Shown here one piece after another: positions 6,893 to 16,332 of a stretch of 42,862 bases of DNA. Below the pieces are notes generated by a model. That model saw only the letters and a program-made list of their open reading frames with translations. It had not been told where the DNA came from and did no database searches. The position numbers and the translations under genes are program-made. Source of the DNA: an uncultured Bacteroidales bacterium (GTDB taxonomy: Bacteria > Bacteroidota > Bacteroidia > Bacteroidales > UBA932); assembly GCA_900319855.1 (NCBI GenBank), contig ONQC01000020.1, positions 1 to 42,862 of the forward strand. Direction: 5' to 3'. Each line of letters begins with the position of its first letter. The first letter of the stretch is position 1.

Positions 6893-8556
6893 TACTGGAA
6901 CGAACTGCCGCCGAGGAATTCGCGGAGCATAGAGGTCGCAGGGATCTCCTTGTCCGGAACCGGCGTGAAATAATGGATGAACTTGAGGAGCCGATGGGCC
7001 TCGCTGTACTCGGGACAATTCTTGGGGACGCTGGCCAGGATCGGCTCCGCATGGTTCCGCATGACGGCGAACTCCAGCAGGTAGGCGGAGTTGAACATCA
7101 TGTCCGCATTCTCCTGGTAGGGATAGATCCACTTCTCCTCGGCCGCACAGACATTCGGCCACTGGCCGATGGATTCCCGGGCTGAGAAAGCCCCCTTATT
7201 GTAGTCCCGGACGATGCGCCGGAGCAGCCGGTTATCGGAAGTAGGGATGCAATTGTGATTGTCTAATGCGGTACTGGTCAGCGTATTGATGAAAATGCGG
7301 AATTTGCATTCATCACCGATTTGATCCGTCAGCAGGGGATTCAGCGCATGGATGCCCTCGACGAGCAGGACGGTCCCTTTGCCCAGCCGCATTTTCTTTC
7401 CGTTGTACTCCCGCAGGCCGGTCACGAAGTTGAATTCGGGGACGGAAACTTCTTCGCCGGAGAGGATCTTCAACAGGTCGGACTGCATCAGGGCATGGTC
7501 CACGGTGTCGAAGTTGTCAAAATCGAAACTGCCGTCGGGCAGGCGCGGGGTGTCGAGGCGGTTGACGAAGTAGTCGTCGGTCGAAACAGAGATCGGCTGG
7601 AGTCCGCAGGCCTTGAGCTGGACGCTCAGGCGCTTGCAGAACGTGGTCTTTCCGCTGGAGGACGGTCCGGTGATCAGCACCAGCCGCATGGAGGACTCCC
7701 GGTAGCGGCGGTCGATCTCTTCCGCGATCTGGACGATTTTCTTCTCCTGCAGGGCTTCCGCGACGCGGATCAGGTCGCTGGCCTGACCGTGCTGGCACGC
7801 CTCGTTGACGTCTCCGACCGTGCTCAGGCCCATGATGATGTTCCACCGCAGGTTCTCCTTGAACATGTCGAAGGTCTTGGGCTGGTCGACGAAGGGCGTC
7901 AGTTTCGAAGGGTCATGCGGATCGGGGAGCTGGAGGAGGAGTCCGTCATAATACGGGCGGATATCCCATACCGTCAGGTAGCCGGCCGAGGGTACGAGCC
8001 GGCCGTAATAATAGTCCGGCGTGTCTCCCAGAATATAATAGTCCATGTAGACCTCACCGCTGGTTTCCAGCAATTTGACCTTGTCATCACGGCCGTTTTT
8101 CCGGAAGAGTTCTATGGTCTTCTCGGTAGGTGCATCATAGCGGTGGAACGGGATGTTCTTGGCGACGATCTCCCGCATCCGGTCCTTCAGCTTTTCGAGG
8201 TCTTCCGGCGTGACCGGGCTGTCGTCTGCCTTGCGCAGGTGGCAGAAATAGCCGCCGGAGATGGGATGCTCCATGTAGACGCGGCAATCCTCGAAGACAT
8301 CGTAGGCCGCCTTGCAGAGCAGGAAGCAGAGCGAGCGGAAATAGACCCGCCGGCCGCTGGCTTCGCGGGCGTCGATGAATTCGACGTCCTTGCTCTGGTA
8401 GACCTTGAACTTGAGTCCCTGCGAGACGTTGTTGACCTTCGCGGAGATGATCGGATAGGGCTGGTCAAACTCGAAATCGCCCAGGATCTGCATCAGGGAA
8501 GTGCCTTCCGTGTACTTCCGGGACGTCTTGGTGTTCTTGCAATAAATGGTCAGCAT
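6889..8556 (-). CDS. Nucleoside (uridine) kinase-like protein with TGS/ThrRS-like N-terminus
   Basis: 555 aa. The N-terminal part (about 1-70) resembles a TGS domain, and the region to about 200 resembles the second additional domain of threonyl-tRNA synthetase. The kinase part starts near residue 290 with the P-loop GPSSSGKTT (297-305), followed by VSTDDYFVNR and LLVEGIHALNP, typical of the uridine kinase/phosphoribulokinase fold. This large architecture is known as a nucleoside kinase in Bacteroidota and Firmicutes; the exact substrate is not shown by sequence. It starts 3 nt after the end of ettA on the same strand, so the two form an operon. Confidence 0.85.
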   Translation of the reverse strand: MLTIYCKNTKTSRKYTEGTSLMQILGDFEFDQPYPIISAKVNNVSQGLKFKVYQSKDVEFIDAREASGRRVYFRSLCFLLCKAAYDVFEDCRVYMEHPISGGYFCHLRKADDSPVTPEDLEKLKDRMREIVAKNIPFHRYDAPTEKTIELFRKNGRDDKVKLLETSGEVYMDYYILGDTPDYYYGRLVPSAGYLTVWDIRPYYDGLLLQLPDPHDPSKLTPFVDQPKTFDMFKENLRWNIIMGLSTVGDVNEACQHGQASDLIRVAEALQEKKIVQIAEEIDRRYRESSMRLVLITGPSSSGKTTFCKRLSVQLKACGLQPISVSTDDYFVNRLDTPRLPDGSFDFDNFDTVDHALMQSDLLKILSGEEVSVPEFNFVTGLREYNGKKMRLGKGTVLLVEGIHALNPLLTDQIGDECKFRIFINTLTSTALDNHNCIPTSDNRLLRRIVRDYNKGAFSARESIGQWPNVCAAEEKWIYPYQENADMMFNSAYLLEFAVMRNHAEPILASVPKNCPEYSEAHRLLKFIHYFTPVPDKEIPATSMLREFLGGSSFQY

Positions 8557-8559
8557 GGC

Positions 8560-10246
<1,687 letters not shown>

Positions 10247-10262
10247 GTGGTTCGGATTTGCG

Positions 10263-10270
10263 CAAATATA
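10263..10270 (-). promoter_or_regulatory. -7 box for ettA-kinase operon
   Basis: TATATTTG on the minus strand, 16 nt upstream of the ettA ATG. It fits TAnnTTTG; the -33 position is not a clear TTTG. Confidence 0.5.
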
Positions 10271-10301
10271 ACAATTCTTACGCAGATTATTCAGGCTTTG
10301 T

Positions 10302-10332
10302 TTTGCGTGGACGTAGATTTCTCTTATTTTTG
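10302..10332 (+). promoter_or_regulatory. Promoter of a short transcript
   Basis: TTTG at 10302-10305, a 19-nt spacer, then TATTTTTG at 10325-10332, an exact match to the Bacteroidota consensus and spacing. No previously recognised gene follows, only the 31-codon ORF and a terminator. Confidence 0.7.
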
Positions 10333-10338
10333 CCGGTG

Positions 10339-10434
10339 ATGCGCAAAAGACAGGCATATTCCATGACCGGACGTGTCGGCGTCTTTGACATGGGCCGGAA
10401 CGTGACCCTCAAACTGACGGTCCCGATCCTGTAA
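10339..10434 (+). CDS. Possible 31-aa small protein, or small RNA
   Basis: A 31-codon ORF starts 6 nt after the -7 box and ends with TAA two nucleotides before a perfect terminator hairpin. The peptide begins MRKRQAYSMTGRVGVF and ends LKLTVPIL. It has a basic start and an alternating hydrophobic end, with no signal peptide. A second in-frame ATG at 10363 would give 23 residues. Translation from the first ATG would be nearly leaderless. The promoter and terminator define a transcript of about 125 nt, so the functional product could instead be an sRNA. No family recognised. Confidence 0.4.
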   Translation: MRKRQAYSMTGRVGVFDMGRNVTLKLTVPIL

Positions 10435-10436
10435 CG

Positions 10437-10463
10437 AAAAGACCCGCTCCATGCGGGTCTTTT
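10437..10463. terminator. Bidirectional intrinsic terminator
   Basis: Perfect 11-bp stem (AAAAGACCCGC/GCGGGTCTTTT) with a 5-nt loop. The stem ends in four Ts on each strand, so it can end the short plus-strand transcript and the bcp-can-lipoprotein operon on the minus strand. Confidence 0.85.
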
Positions 10464-10468
10464 CAATT

Positions 10469-11068
10469 TTATTTCAGTGCAACGGCCGGCCAGCCGTAAT
10501 CCTGGTAAAAACGGACGGGCAGTTTTTTCTGTTTCACATAGGCGGAGATGACCTCTCCGCGGATCTGATCGCGCTTCTTGTCGTCCGCCTGGGCTTTCGC
10601 GAAATCCTCGTATTTTTCGCCGAAGATGCGCCGGGCGCTCGGCAGGAACTCCGACCCGTCCAGGACCGGGTCGAAGGCCGTCACCTCGAAGTGCTCCCCG
10701 GTCTGCCGTACATGCATCAGGCCGGGATGGTTGCCGCCGGACACGGTCTTGAGGGTATCGCCGGACTGGGTATAGTTGTCGACCCAGAAGTCACCCCAGA
10801 CCTTGATATCGTCCGGATTGCTTTCATCGACGGCGATGTAGTTATGGAAGGGGATACAGAAGTCTCCGGATGCGTAATGACGTCCGATACTGTCTGTCAA
10901 ATATTTATCGATGGCGGTGAAACAGGTCTCGGTTTCCGCGGCGGCTTCAGCGACGGATTGCGCTGCAGGCTCGGTCGCATCCTGTTTGGCGGCTTTCCGG
11001 TTGCCGCAGCCGGTGGCTGCCGCTGCAATAAGCAGGACGGCTGCCAGTTCATATAGGATCTTTTTCAT
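10469..11068 (-). CDS. Lipoprotein of unknown function
   Basis: 199 aa with a lipoprotein signal (MKKILYELAAVLLIAAAATGC, lipobox cysteine at 21), so it is lipid-anchored in the envelope. An Ala/Glu-rich spacer follows (about 25-50), then a soluble domain with FHNYIAVDESNPDDIKVWGDFWV and GGNHPGLMHVRQTGEHFEVTAFD. I do not recognise a named family; the middle looks like a small alpha/beta domain. The start was moved 6 codons downstream of the longest ORF so the signal peptide begins at MKK. It is last in an operon after bcp and carbonic anhydrase, 14 nt behind the latter. Confidence 0.75.
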   Translation of the reverse strand: MKKILYELAAVLLIAAAATGCGNRKAAKQDATEPAAQSVAEAAAETETCFTAIDKYLTDSIGRHYASGDFCIPFHNYIAVDESNPDDIKVWGDFWVDNYTQSGDTLKTVSGGNHPGLMHVRQTGEHFEVTAFDPVLDGSEFLPSARRIFGEKYEDFAKAQADDKKRDQIRGEVISAYVKQKKLPVRFYQDYGWPAVALK

Positions 11069-11082
11069 GGTATCAGGTTGAT

Positions 11083-11622
11083 TCATTCCACTTCAGTCAG
11101 TTCGCCGGTGGCGGAGTCGATGATGAATCCGCGTACCGACACGTCGGAGGGTATGAGCGGATGCTCCTTGACGGCAGCGACCGTCCTGCGGACAGACGCT
11201 TCCGTATCATGGAACCCTTCCAGCCAGGCTTCCAGGTCGACGTCCTTGCGCTCGAGCGCGGACTCCGGGATGCCCCGTCCCAGCATTTCTTCCCGGAAAT
11301 GGGAGAAATGCATGTGGCAGGCTCCGCAGGAGGTATGGGCCACGATCATGATCTCCTGCACGCCCAGTTCATAGACGGCGACAATGAGGCTGCGCATGGC
11401 TGAATCCCAGGGAGAGGGGATGACGGCGCCGGCGTTCTTGATGATCTTGGCATCGCCGTTCTTCAGGCCGAGGGCGTCCTGGAGCAGGACGGACAGGCGG
11501 GTGTCCATGCAACTGACGACGGCCAGTTTCTTGTCGGGGAACTTGTCGGTCAGGTGGGGCTCATATCCCTTGGCGTTTACGTAATTGCGGTTGAACGCAA
11601 GTACTTGATCGATCTGGCTCAT
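11083..11622 (-). CDS. can: Beta-class carbonic anhydrase
   Basis: 179-aa cytoplasmic zinc enzyme converting CO2 and water to bicarbonate. The beta-class signature is present: C38-x-D40-x-R42 (SCMDTR) and H96-x-x-C99 (AHTSCG), giving the Cys/His/Cys zinc ligands and the Asp/Arg dyad. The length is that of the short subclass. It lies 4 nt downstream of bcp and upstream of a lipoprotein gene, all on the minus strand. Confidence 0.92.
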   Translation of the reverse strand: MSQIDQVLAFNRNYVNAKGYEPHLTDKFPDKKLAVVSCMDTRLSVLLQDALGLKNGDAKIIKNAGAVIPSPWDSAMRSLIVAVYELGVQEIMIVAHTSCGACHMHFSHFREEMLGRGIPESALERKDVDLEAWLEGFHDTEASVRRTVAAVKEHPLIPSDVSVRGFIIDSATGELTEVE

Positions 11623-11626
11623 GGTG

Positions 11627-12082
11627 CTATCCGTTTAAGACCTGCCGGGCGGCGTTCTTGGTGTCGACCTTTTCGATGATCCGCTCGAGGATGCCGTTCT
11701 CATCAAAGATGAACGTACGGCGAAGTACCCCCAGGACCGTCTTTCCATACATCTTCTTCTCGCCCCATGCGCCGAATTCCCGGTGCATCTGCGCTCCGGT
11801 ATCCGCCAGCAGGCGGAAAGGAAGCTCGAACTTGGCCCGGAAGCCGGTATGGGAAGCGGAACTGTCCCTGCTGACGCCGATGACATTGTACCCTGCGGCC
11901 GTCAGTTCCGCATAATTGTCCCGGAAGGAACAGGCTTCCGACGTACAGCCGGACGTGTTGTCCTTCGGATAGAAATAAATGATGGTTTTCTTGCCTTTAC
12001 CAATGAAATCTTCCGACTTTACGGTATTGCCGTCCTGGTCCAGGACCTCGAAAGACGGCATTCTGTCTCCGATCTGCAACAT
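11627..12082 (-). CDS. bcp: Thioredoxin-dependent peroxiredoxin, Bcp/PrxQ type
   Basis: 151 aa from the chosen start MLQIGDRMPSFEVLDQDG; an in-frame upstream ATG would add 26 residues unlike the family and overlap the promoter box. The peroxidatic cysteine is C46 and the resolving cysteine C51 (TSGCTSEAC, five residues apart as in PrxQ). The usual Pro before GC is Ser here. FYPKDN and the C-terminal TFIFDENG are also family features. It reduces peroxides with thioredoxin. First gene of the bcp-can-lipoprotein operon. Confidence 0.93.
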   Translation of the reverse strand: MLQIGDRMPSFEVLDQDGNTVKSEDFIGKGKKTIIYFYPKDNTSGCTSEACSFRDNYAELTAAGYNVIGVSRDSSASHTGFRAKFELPFRLLADTGAQMHREFGAWGEKKMYGKTVLGVLRRTFIFDENGILERIIEKVDTKNAARQVLNG

Positions 12083-12138
12083 ATGGGATGATGTGATTTG
12101 AACGGTATTTCCTGAAATAACGGGTGGGTTAACAGAAA

Positions 12139-12146
12139 CAAATGTA
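12139..12146 (-). promoter_or_regulatory. -7 box for bcp operon
   Basis: TACATTTG on the minus strand, 56 nt before the bcp start. It fits TAnnTTTG. No clear -33 TTTG at the expected distance. Confidence 0.45.
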
Positions 12147-12220
12147 CGAATTCTTTTCAAAAATGATTACATTCGCAAAACCTGTACGACTTTTTTGAGG
12201 AACTTGAATTGTTTTGAAAT

Positions 12221-12907
12221 ATGACGGCTAAGACTTCGACCAAGGAGGTCCGGATGTATCTCCGGATCCGGAACCTGTGCGGCCTGCTGGGCATCATCCT
12301 GCCCTGGCTGGCGCTCTTTTCCGCGGGAATCGCGGAGCATCCCAGCAGCGAATGGTGGTGGAGCATCTCTGCGACCTATTACCAGACACCGGCTTTGGTC
12401 GGCGTATTGGTGCCGGCCTGTATCGTGCTGATGTCTTATATCGGATATGACCGGACGGACAACATCATTACTTCACTGTCCGGGCTTTTTGGGTTGGGCA
12501 TCGTCTTGTTCCCTTGCCGGGTAAGCTGGATCCCGGACGGTACGCCGGTCGGTTTTTTCCAGTTGCCGATCGAGTTGTCGAACACCATCCATACCGTATG
12601 CGCCGCCCTGTTCTTCCTGGCGATCGCCATCAACAGTATCTGCCAGTTCACCAAGTCCGGTCCGGTCATGACGGACCGCAAGAAGATCCGCAACCGGATC
12701 TACCGGATCTGCGGATACGGGATGCTGGTCATGGAGGTGATGTTCGTCGTCGCCCGCTTGCTGGGCGCCCCGGGATATATGGTCATGATCATCGAAATCA
12801 TCCTGTTGCACCTTTTCGGTTTTGCTTGGCTGGTCAAAGGTGAGGCCTTCCCGTTCTTGAACGACCGGGAAGAAGACGTCGAGGACGTCCGTTTGGAAAT
12901 AAGGTGA
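12221..12907 (+). CDS. Multi-pass membrane protein, DUF998-like
   Basis: 228 aa with about six hydrophobic helices (near residues 19-37, 58-76, 82-100, 120-140, 165-182 and 187-206). The motif SEWWWSISATYYQTPALVGVL after the first helix and SYIGYDRTDN in the first loop resemble uncharacterised integral membrane proteins of the DUF998 type. Function unknown. Two starts are possible: ATG at 12221, or ATG at 12254, which is preceded by AAGGAGGT, a perfect Shine-Dalgarno that is unusual in this phylum. No clear promoter box was found upstream. Confidence 0.7.
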   Translation: MTAKTSTKEVRMYLRIRNLCGLLGIILPWLALFSAGIAEHPSSEWWWSISATYYQTPALVGVLVPACIVLMSYIGYDRTDNIITSLSGLFGLGIVLFPCRVSWIPDGTPVGFFQLPIELSNTIHTVCAALFFLAIAINSICQFTKSGPVMTDRKKIRNRIYRICGYGMLVMEVMFVVARLLGAPGYMVMIIEIILLHLFGFAWLVKGEAFPFLNDREEDVEDVRLEIR

Positions 12908-12959
12908 TCGTTTTTTGCCTGTTTTTTGACTTTCTGACCGTCTTTGGTTCCGGACGGGC

Positions 12960-12990
12960 TTTGCGGTTTCGCGGTTTCGTCGTATCTTTG
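12960..12990 (+). promoter_or_regulatory. Promoter of Na/Pi cotransporter gene
   Basis: TTTG at 12960-12963, a 19-nt spacer, and TATCTTTG at 12983-12990: an exact consensus match, 19 nt upstream of the ATG. Confidence 0.8.
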
Positions 12991-13009
12991 TATCGCTAAA
13001 ATCTATCCT

Positions 13010-14686
13010 ATGCTGATTGTTCTGAAACTGTTGGGCTCGATCGCCCTTCTGATTTACGGTATGAAGGTGATGAGCGAGGCCCTGCAGAAAATGGCAGGTC
13101 CGCAGCTCCGCCATCTGCTCGGGGCCATGACGACGAACCGTTTCTCGGGCGTAGCGACCGGTGCGCTGGTAACGGTGGCGGTCCAATCTTCTGCGGCGAC
13201 GACCGTCATGACGGTCTCTTTTGTCAATGCCGCTTTGCTTACGCTCGCACAGGCCATCTCCATCATCATGGGTGCCAACATCGGTACGACCATGAGCGCC
13301 TGGATTATGTCGGCGGGCTTTTCCTTCAATGTCACCAATGTAGTCTGGCCGGCTTTCCTGATCGGCATCGTCCTGATCCAGCTGGGCAAGCACCGGTATA
13401 TCGGCGATTTCCTGTTCGGCCTTTCCTTCCTCCTGTTCGCCCTGGGCATGCTCAAGCAGACCGGCACGGAGATGGACCTGGCCAGCAACCAGGCCGTGGT
13501 GGACTTCTTCGCCAGTTTCAAGACCAACTATGGCACCATTCTGCTGTTCCTGCTGATCGGCACCATCCTGACCGCCATCGTGCAAAGTTCCGCAGCCCTG
13601 ATGGCCATTACCATGGTGCTGTGCTCCACCGGGGCGATCACCATCTTCCAAGGTATCGCACTGGTAATGGGTGAAAATATCGGTACCACCGTTACAGCCA
13701 ACCTGGCCGCCCTCAGTGCCAATACCCAGGCGCGGCGCACGGCCATGGCGCACCTGCTGTTCAATGTGTTCGGCGTCATCTGGGTGCTGATCCTCTTCTT
13801 CCCCTTTGTGAAGATGGTGTGCGGCGTGGTCGGTCTGGACCCGGATGCCGATTCCCAGTCGCCCACCCAGCTTTCCTTTGCCCTGGCTACCTTCCATACT
13901 TTCTTCAATGTGATCAATACGGCCATCCTCATCTGGTTCATCCCGCAGATCGAGAAGATCGTTTGCATAATCATCAAACCGAAGAAGGCCGAAGACGAGG
14001 ATGAGTTCCGCCTGACCTACATCCAGAGCGGTATCATGAAGACCCCGGAAATTTCCGTGCTCCAGGCCCAGAAGGAAATCGCCGTGTTCGGCGAGCGCAT
14101 GCAGCGGATGTTCGGCATGGTGCGCGAAATGGTCGGAGCGGAATTGGAGGACGCCGCCTTCCAGAAAATGTTCGATCGGGTAGAGAAATACGAGAATATC
14201 AGCGACAACATGGAGAACGAGATCGGCCGCTACCTGGGACTGGTCGGCGAGGCGCATCTGTCGGACGATACCAAGGAGAAGATCCGCAGGATGCTCCGTC
14301 AGATCGGCGAGCTGGAAAGCATCGGCGACAGTTGCTACAACCTGGCCCGCATCATCCGCCGCGCCCGGGAGACCAAGCCCGAGTTTACCCAGGCCCAGAC
14401 GGAAGGTGTCGGCCATATGATGGATTTGGTCGACAAGGCCATGACGCAGATGAACGTCCTGCTCTCCGGCCGGAAGGATGATGGAAGCATCGCTCCTTCC
14501 GAGGAATTGGAGATGGAAATCAATCAATTACGAAACTCGCTCAAGGATAAGAACGCACAGGACATGGACAACCATGTCTACAGTTACAGCAGTGGTTCGG
14601 TCTATATGGACTTCATCGGCGAGTGCGAGAAGAACGGCGACTATATCATCAATGTGGTTCAAGCCCGTGTGGGCGACGCCAAATAG
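13010..14686 (+). CDS. Na+/phosphate cotransporter with PhoU-like domain
   Basis: 558 aa from MLIVLKLLGSIALLIYGMK. The membrane part (about 1-320) contains the two inverted PNaS repeats, each with a QSSAA signature (59-63 and 192-196), plus GANIGTT and GENIGTT. The cytoplasmic C-terminal part (about 345-550) is helical, with paired segments resembling PhoU (MQRMFGMVREMVG and MRQIGELESIGDSCYNLAR-like helices). It would import inorganic phosphate driven by Na+. A longer upstream start was rejected since it overlaps the promoter. Confidence 0.9.
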   Translation: MLIVLKLLGSIALLIYGMKVMSEALQKMAGPQLRHLLGAMTTNRFSGVATGALVTVAVQSSAATTVMTVSFVNAALLTLAQAISIIMGANIGTTMSAWIMSAGFSFNVTNVVWPAFLIGIVLIQLGKHRYIGDFLFGLSFLLFALGMLKQTGTEMDLASNQAVVDFFASFKTNYGTILLFLLIGTILTAIVQSSAALMAITMVLCSTGAITIFQGIALVMGENIGTTVTANLAALSANTQARRTAMAHLLFNVFGVIWVLILFFPFVKMVCGVVGLDPDADSQSPTQLSFALATFHTFFNVINTAILIWFIPQIEKIVCIIIKPKKAEDEDEFRLTYIQSGIMKTPEISVLQAQKEIAVFGERMQRMFGMVREMVGAELEDAAFQKMFDRVEKYENISDNMENEIGRYLGLVGEAHLSDDTKEKIRRMLRQIGELESIGDSCYNLARIIRRARETKPEFTQAQTEGVGHMMDLVDKAMTQMNVLLSGRKDDGSIAPSEELEMEINQLRNSLKDKNAQDMDNHVYSYSSGSVYMDFIGECEKNGDYIINVVQARVGDAK

Positions 14687-14687
14687 T

Positions 14688-15140
14688 TTATAGCAGCGAA
14701 ACTATCTTTTCAAGGCCGGGGACATCGTCGTCAGAGAATGCGGCGAGTTCCCGGCTGTCTATATCCAGTACGGCCGTAACGGCGCCGATTTCATTGAATA
14801 TCGGGACAACGATCTCGCTCCGGGATGCTGCGCTGCAGGCGATATGACCCGGGAATTGTTCCACATCCGGGACAACGATGGTTTTGTGTCGCGCCCAGGC
14901 TGTTCCGCAGACGCCCTTGGCATACGGGATGTGGATACAGGCGACCGGCCCTTGGAAAGGACCCAGCAGCAGTTCGGTCCCGCCTTCGGGTCGCGGCGTG
15001 ACACGGTAAAAACCGGTCCACCAGAAATCGAATCTTTCGTGAAGGACCGCGGCCATTTCAGCCATCCGGACCACCGGGTCGGTCTCGCCCTCAAGCAGGG
15101 CGGCAAGTTGCTGGTATACGGAGTCGTAGTCTCGTTTCAT
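14688..15140 (-). CDS. msrC: Free methionine-(R)-sulfoxide reductase (GAF domain)
   Basis: 150-aa cytoplasmic GAF-domain enzyme reducing free Met-R-sulfoxide. The three catalytic cysteines are C68, C78 and C102; the spacings of 10 and 24 residues match the characterised E. coli enzyme. The motifs KGVCGTAW and HIACSAASRSEIVVP are diagnostic. The start MKRDYDSVYQQL was chosen because the upstream extension runs antisense into the neighbouring promoter. Convergent with the phosphate transporter gene. Confidence 0.92.
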   Translation of the reverse strand: MKRDYDSVYQQLAALLEGETDPVVRMAEMAAVLHERFDFWWTGFYRVTPRPEGGTELLLGPFQGPVACIHIPYAKGVCGTAWARHKTIVVPDVEQFPGHIACSAASRSEIVVPIFNEIGAVTAVLDIDSRELAAFSDDDVPGLEKIVSLL

Positions 15141-15188
15141 AGCGGGTGGATTGTTGAAAGCAAAGTTAATAAAAACTGCGGATTCCGT

Positions 15189-15220
15189 CTTGCAGGCGCG
15201 GCATTTTCTCTGTATATTTG
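15189..15220 (+). promoter_or_regulatory. Promoter of PRTase-codB operon
   Basis: CTTG at 15189-15192 (one mismatch to TTTG), a 20-nt spacer, and TATATTTG at 15213-15220. Transcription would start around 15226, at the base of the following hairpin. Confidence 0.65.
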
Positions 15221-15224
15221 TTTC

Positions 15225-15249
15225 CCGATTAGTCCTAATCGGTTTTTTT
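15225..15249 (+). promoter_or_regulatory. Terminator-like hairpin filling the leader
   Basis: Perfect 7-bp stem (CCGATTA 15225-15231, TAATCGG 15236-15242), GTCC loop, then seven Ts ending directly at the ATG (15250). It looks like an intrinsic terminator but lies between the transcription start and the start codon. The minus strand has no T-tract here, so it is not the terminator of an opposing gene. Confidence 0.75.
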
Positions 15250-16332
15250 ATGTCCAATTGTCTGCAAGATGCAAGCCTGTATCGGGTCGGCCTGCAGGGT
15301 GACGTACGCCTTTATGAATTGAAGGCCAATCTGTTCCGCAACCGTTATTTCGTTCTGAATTCTCCGGATTCCACGCATCTGCTGGCCAGTCCCGAAGTCG
15401 TCGGCTATGCTTCTTACCTGGCCCTTCTGCCGGCTACGTCCGCGGCGCTCCGCTTCCTGCTTTCCGAAGGCCTGGAGGCGGACGTGGATATCCTGACCAT
15501 CTTGCGGGGAGGGTTGAACTATCCGGTTGAGGAGGCCTGCTATGAATCCGGTATCCGGGTACGGGACATGCATTTTGTTTCCTGTGAACGGATTATCCGG
15601 GACCATGTCATCACCGGACTGGAAATCAAATACGAGAAACTGACCCTGACCCGGGGGCGGACCCTGGTGATCGGGGATATCCTGGCGACCGGAGATACCT
15701 TCCGGATGTGCTTCGACCATATCGTCGAACGCTTCCGGCAAGGCGGTGGCAGCATCCGGAGGATCCTCTTCTTTACCGTGGGCGGTACACGGGCCATCGA
15801 ACTGATGGAGGAGGCCACCCCGCGCATCAAGCGGATCTTCCCCGGTTTCGAAGGCTTTACCTGCTTCTTCTACGAGGGTGTGTTTTCGGTATATGAGGAT
15901 ACGGGCGAGACCGGGATCAATGTTCCGGACATCGATTTCGGCTGGAAAGGCGGGGCCGTTTCACCGGATTTCCGCCAGGCTGTCATGGACCGGCCGGAGG
16001 CCCTGTTGGAAAAGTGCATCATCTATGACGGCGGGGCCCGCCGCTATGAAATCCCCCTGCACTTCTCCGAGGTCATGGAGTATTGGGAGGGAATCCGGGA
16101 GCGGGCCGAGCGGATCGACCTGAAGGCCCTGCTGGAGGAGAAACTGGGTTATTCCGGCCCGATCGGTTATGAAGGATGGCTGGCGGCCACCCATCTGGAT
16201 CCTTCCCGGGATTACCGGGATTTGTGGAAGGCGGAACAGGATCTGGTCCGGAGGTCGGAGGTGATGGACCTTCGGGACATCGCCACCCGGCGGATCGGTG
16301 CGATACAAACCATTCAAAAGCTATATGAGTAA
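15250..16332 (+). CDS. Phosphoribosyltransferase-like protein
   Basis: 360 aa, soluble. LVIGDILATGDTF at about 140-152 is a type I phosphoribosyltransferase PRPP-binding loop, with ILRGGLNYP (about 84) as the likely upstream diphosphate-loop motif. The rest, including RIKRIFPGFEGFTCFFYEGVF and the C-terminal helical part, is unlike the small purine or pyrimidine PRTases, and the protein is longer than they are. It starts at ATG 15250, after the hairpin; the longer ORF crosses the promoter. It overlaps the cytosine permease gene by 8 nt, so a role in base salvage is likely. Substrate not shown. Confidence 0.65.
   Translation: MSNCLQDASLYRVGLQGDVRLYELKANLFRNRYFVLNSPDSTHLLASPEVVGYASYLALLPATSAALRFLLSEGLEADVDILTILRGGLNYPVEEACYESGIRVRDMHFVSCERIIRDHVITGLEIKYEKLTLTRGRTLVIGDILATGDTFRMCFDHIVERFRQGGGSIRRILFFTVGGTRAIELMEEATPRIKRIFPGFEGFTCFFYEGVFSVYEDTGETGINVPDIDFGWKGGAVSPDFRQAVMDRPEALLEKCIIYDGGARRYEIPLHFSEVMEYWEGIRERAERIDLKALLEEKLGYSGPIGYEGWLAATHLDPSRDYRDLWKAEQDLVRRSEVMDLRDIATRRIGAIQTIQKLYE

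Noticed and set aside
12473-14527. 684-codon open frame antisense to the Na/Pi cotransporter gene
   Set aside because: Low-complexity His/Asp/Gln-rich translation with no family features; a shadow of codon bias in the clearly real opposite gene.
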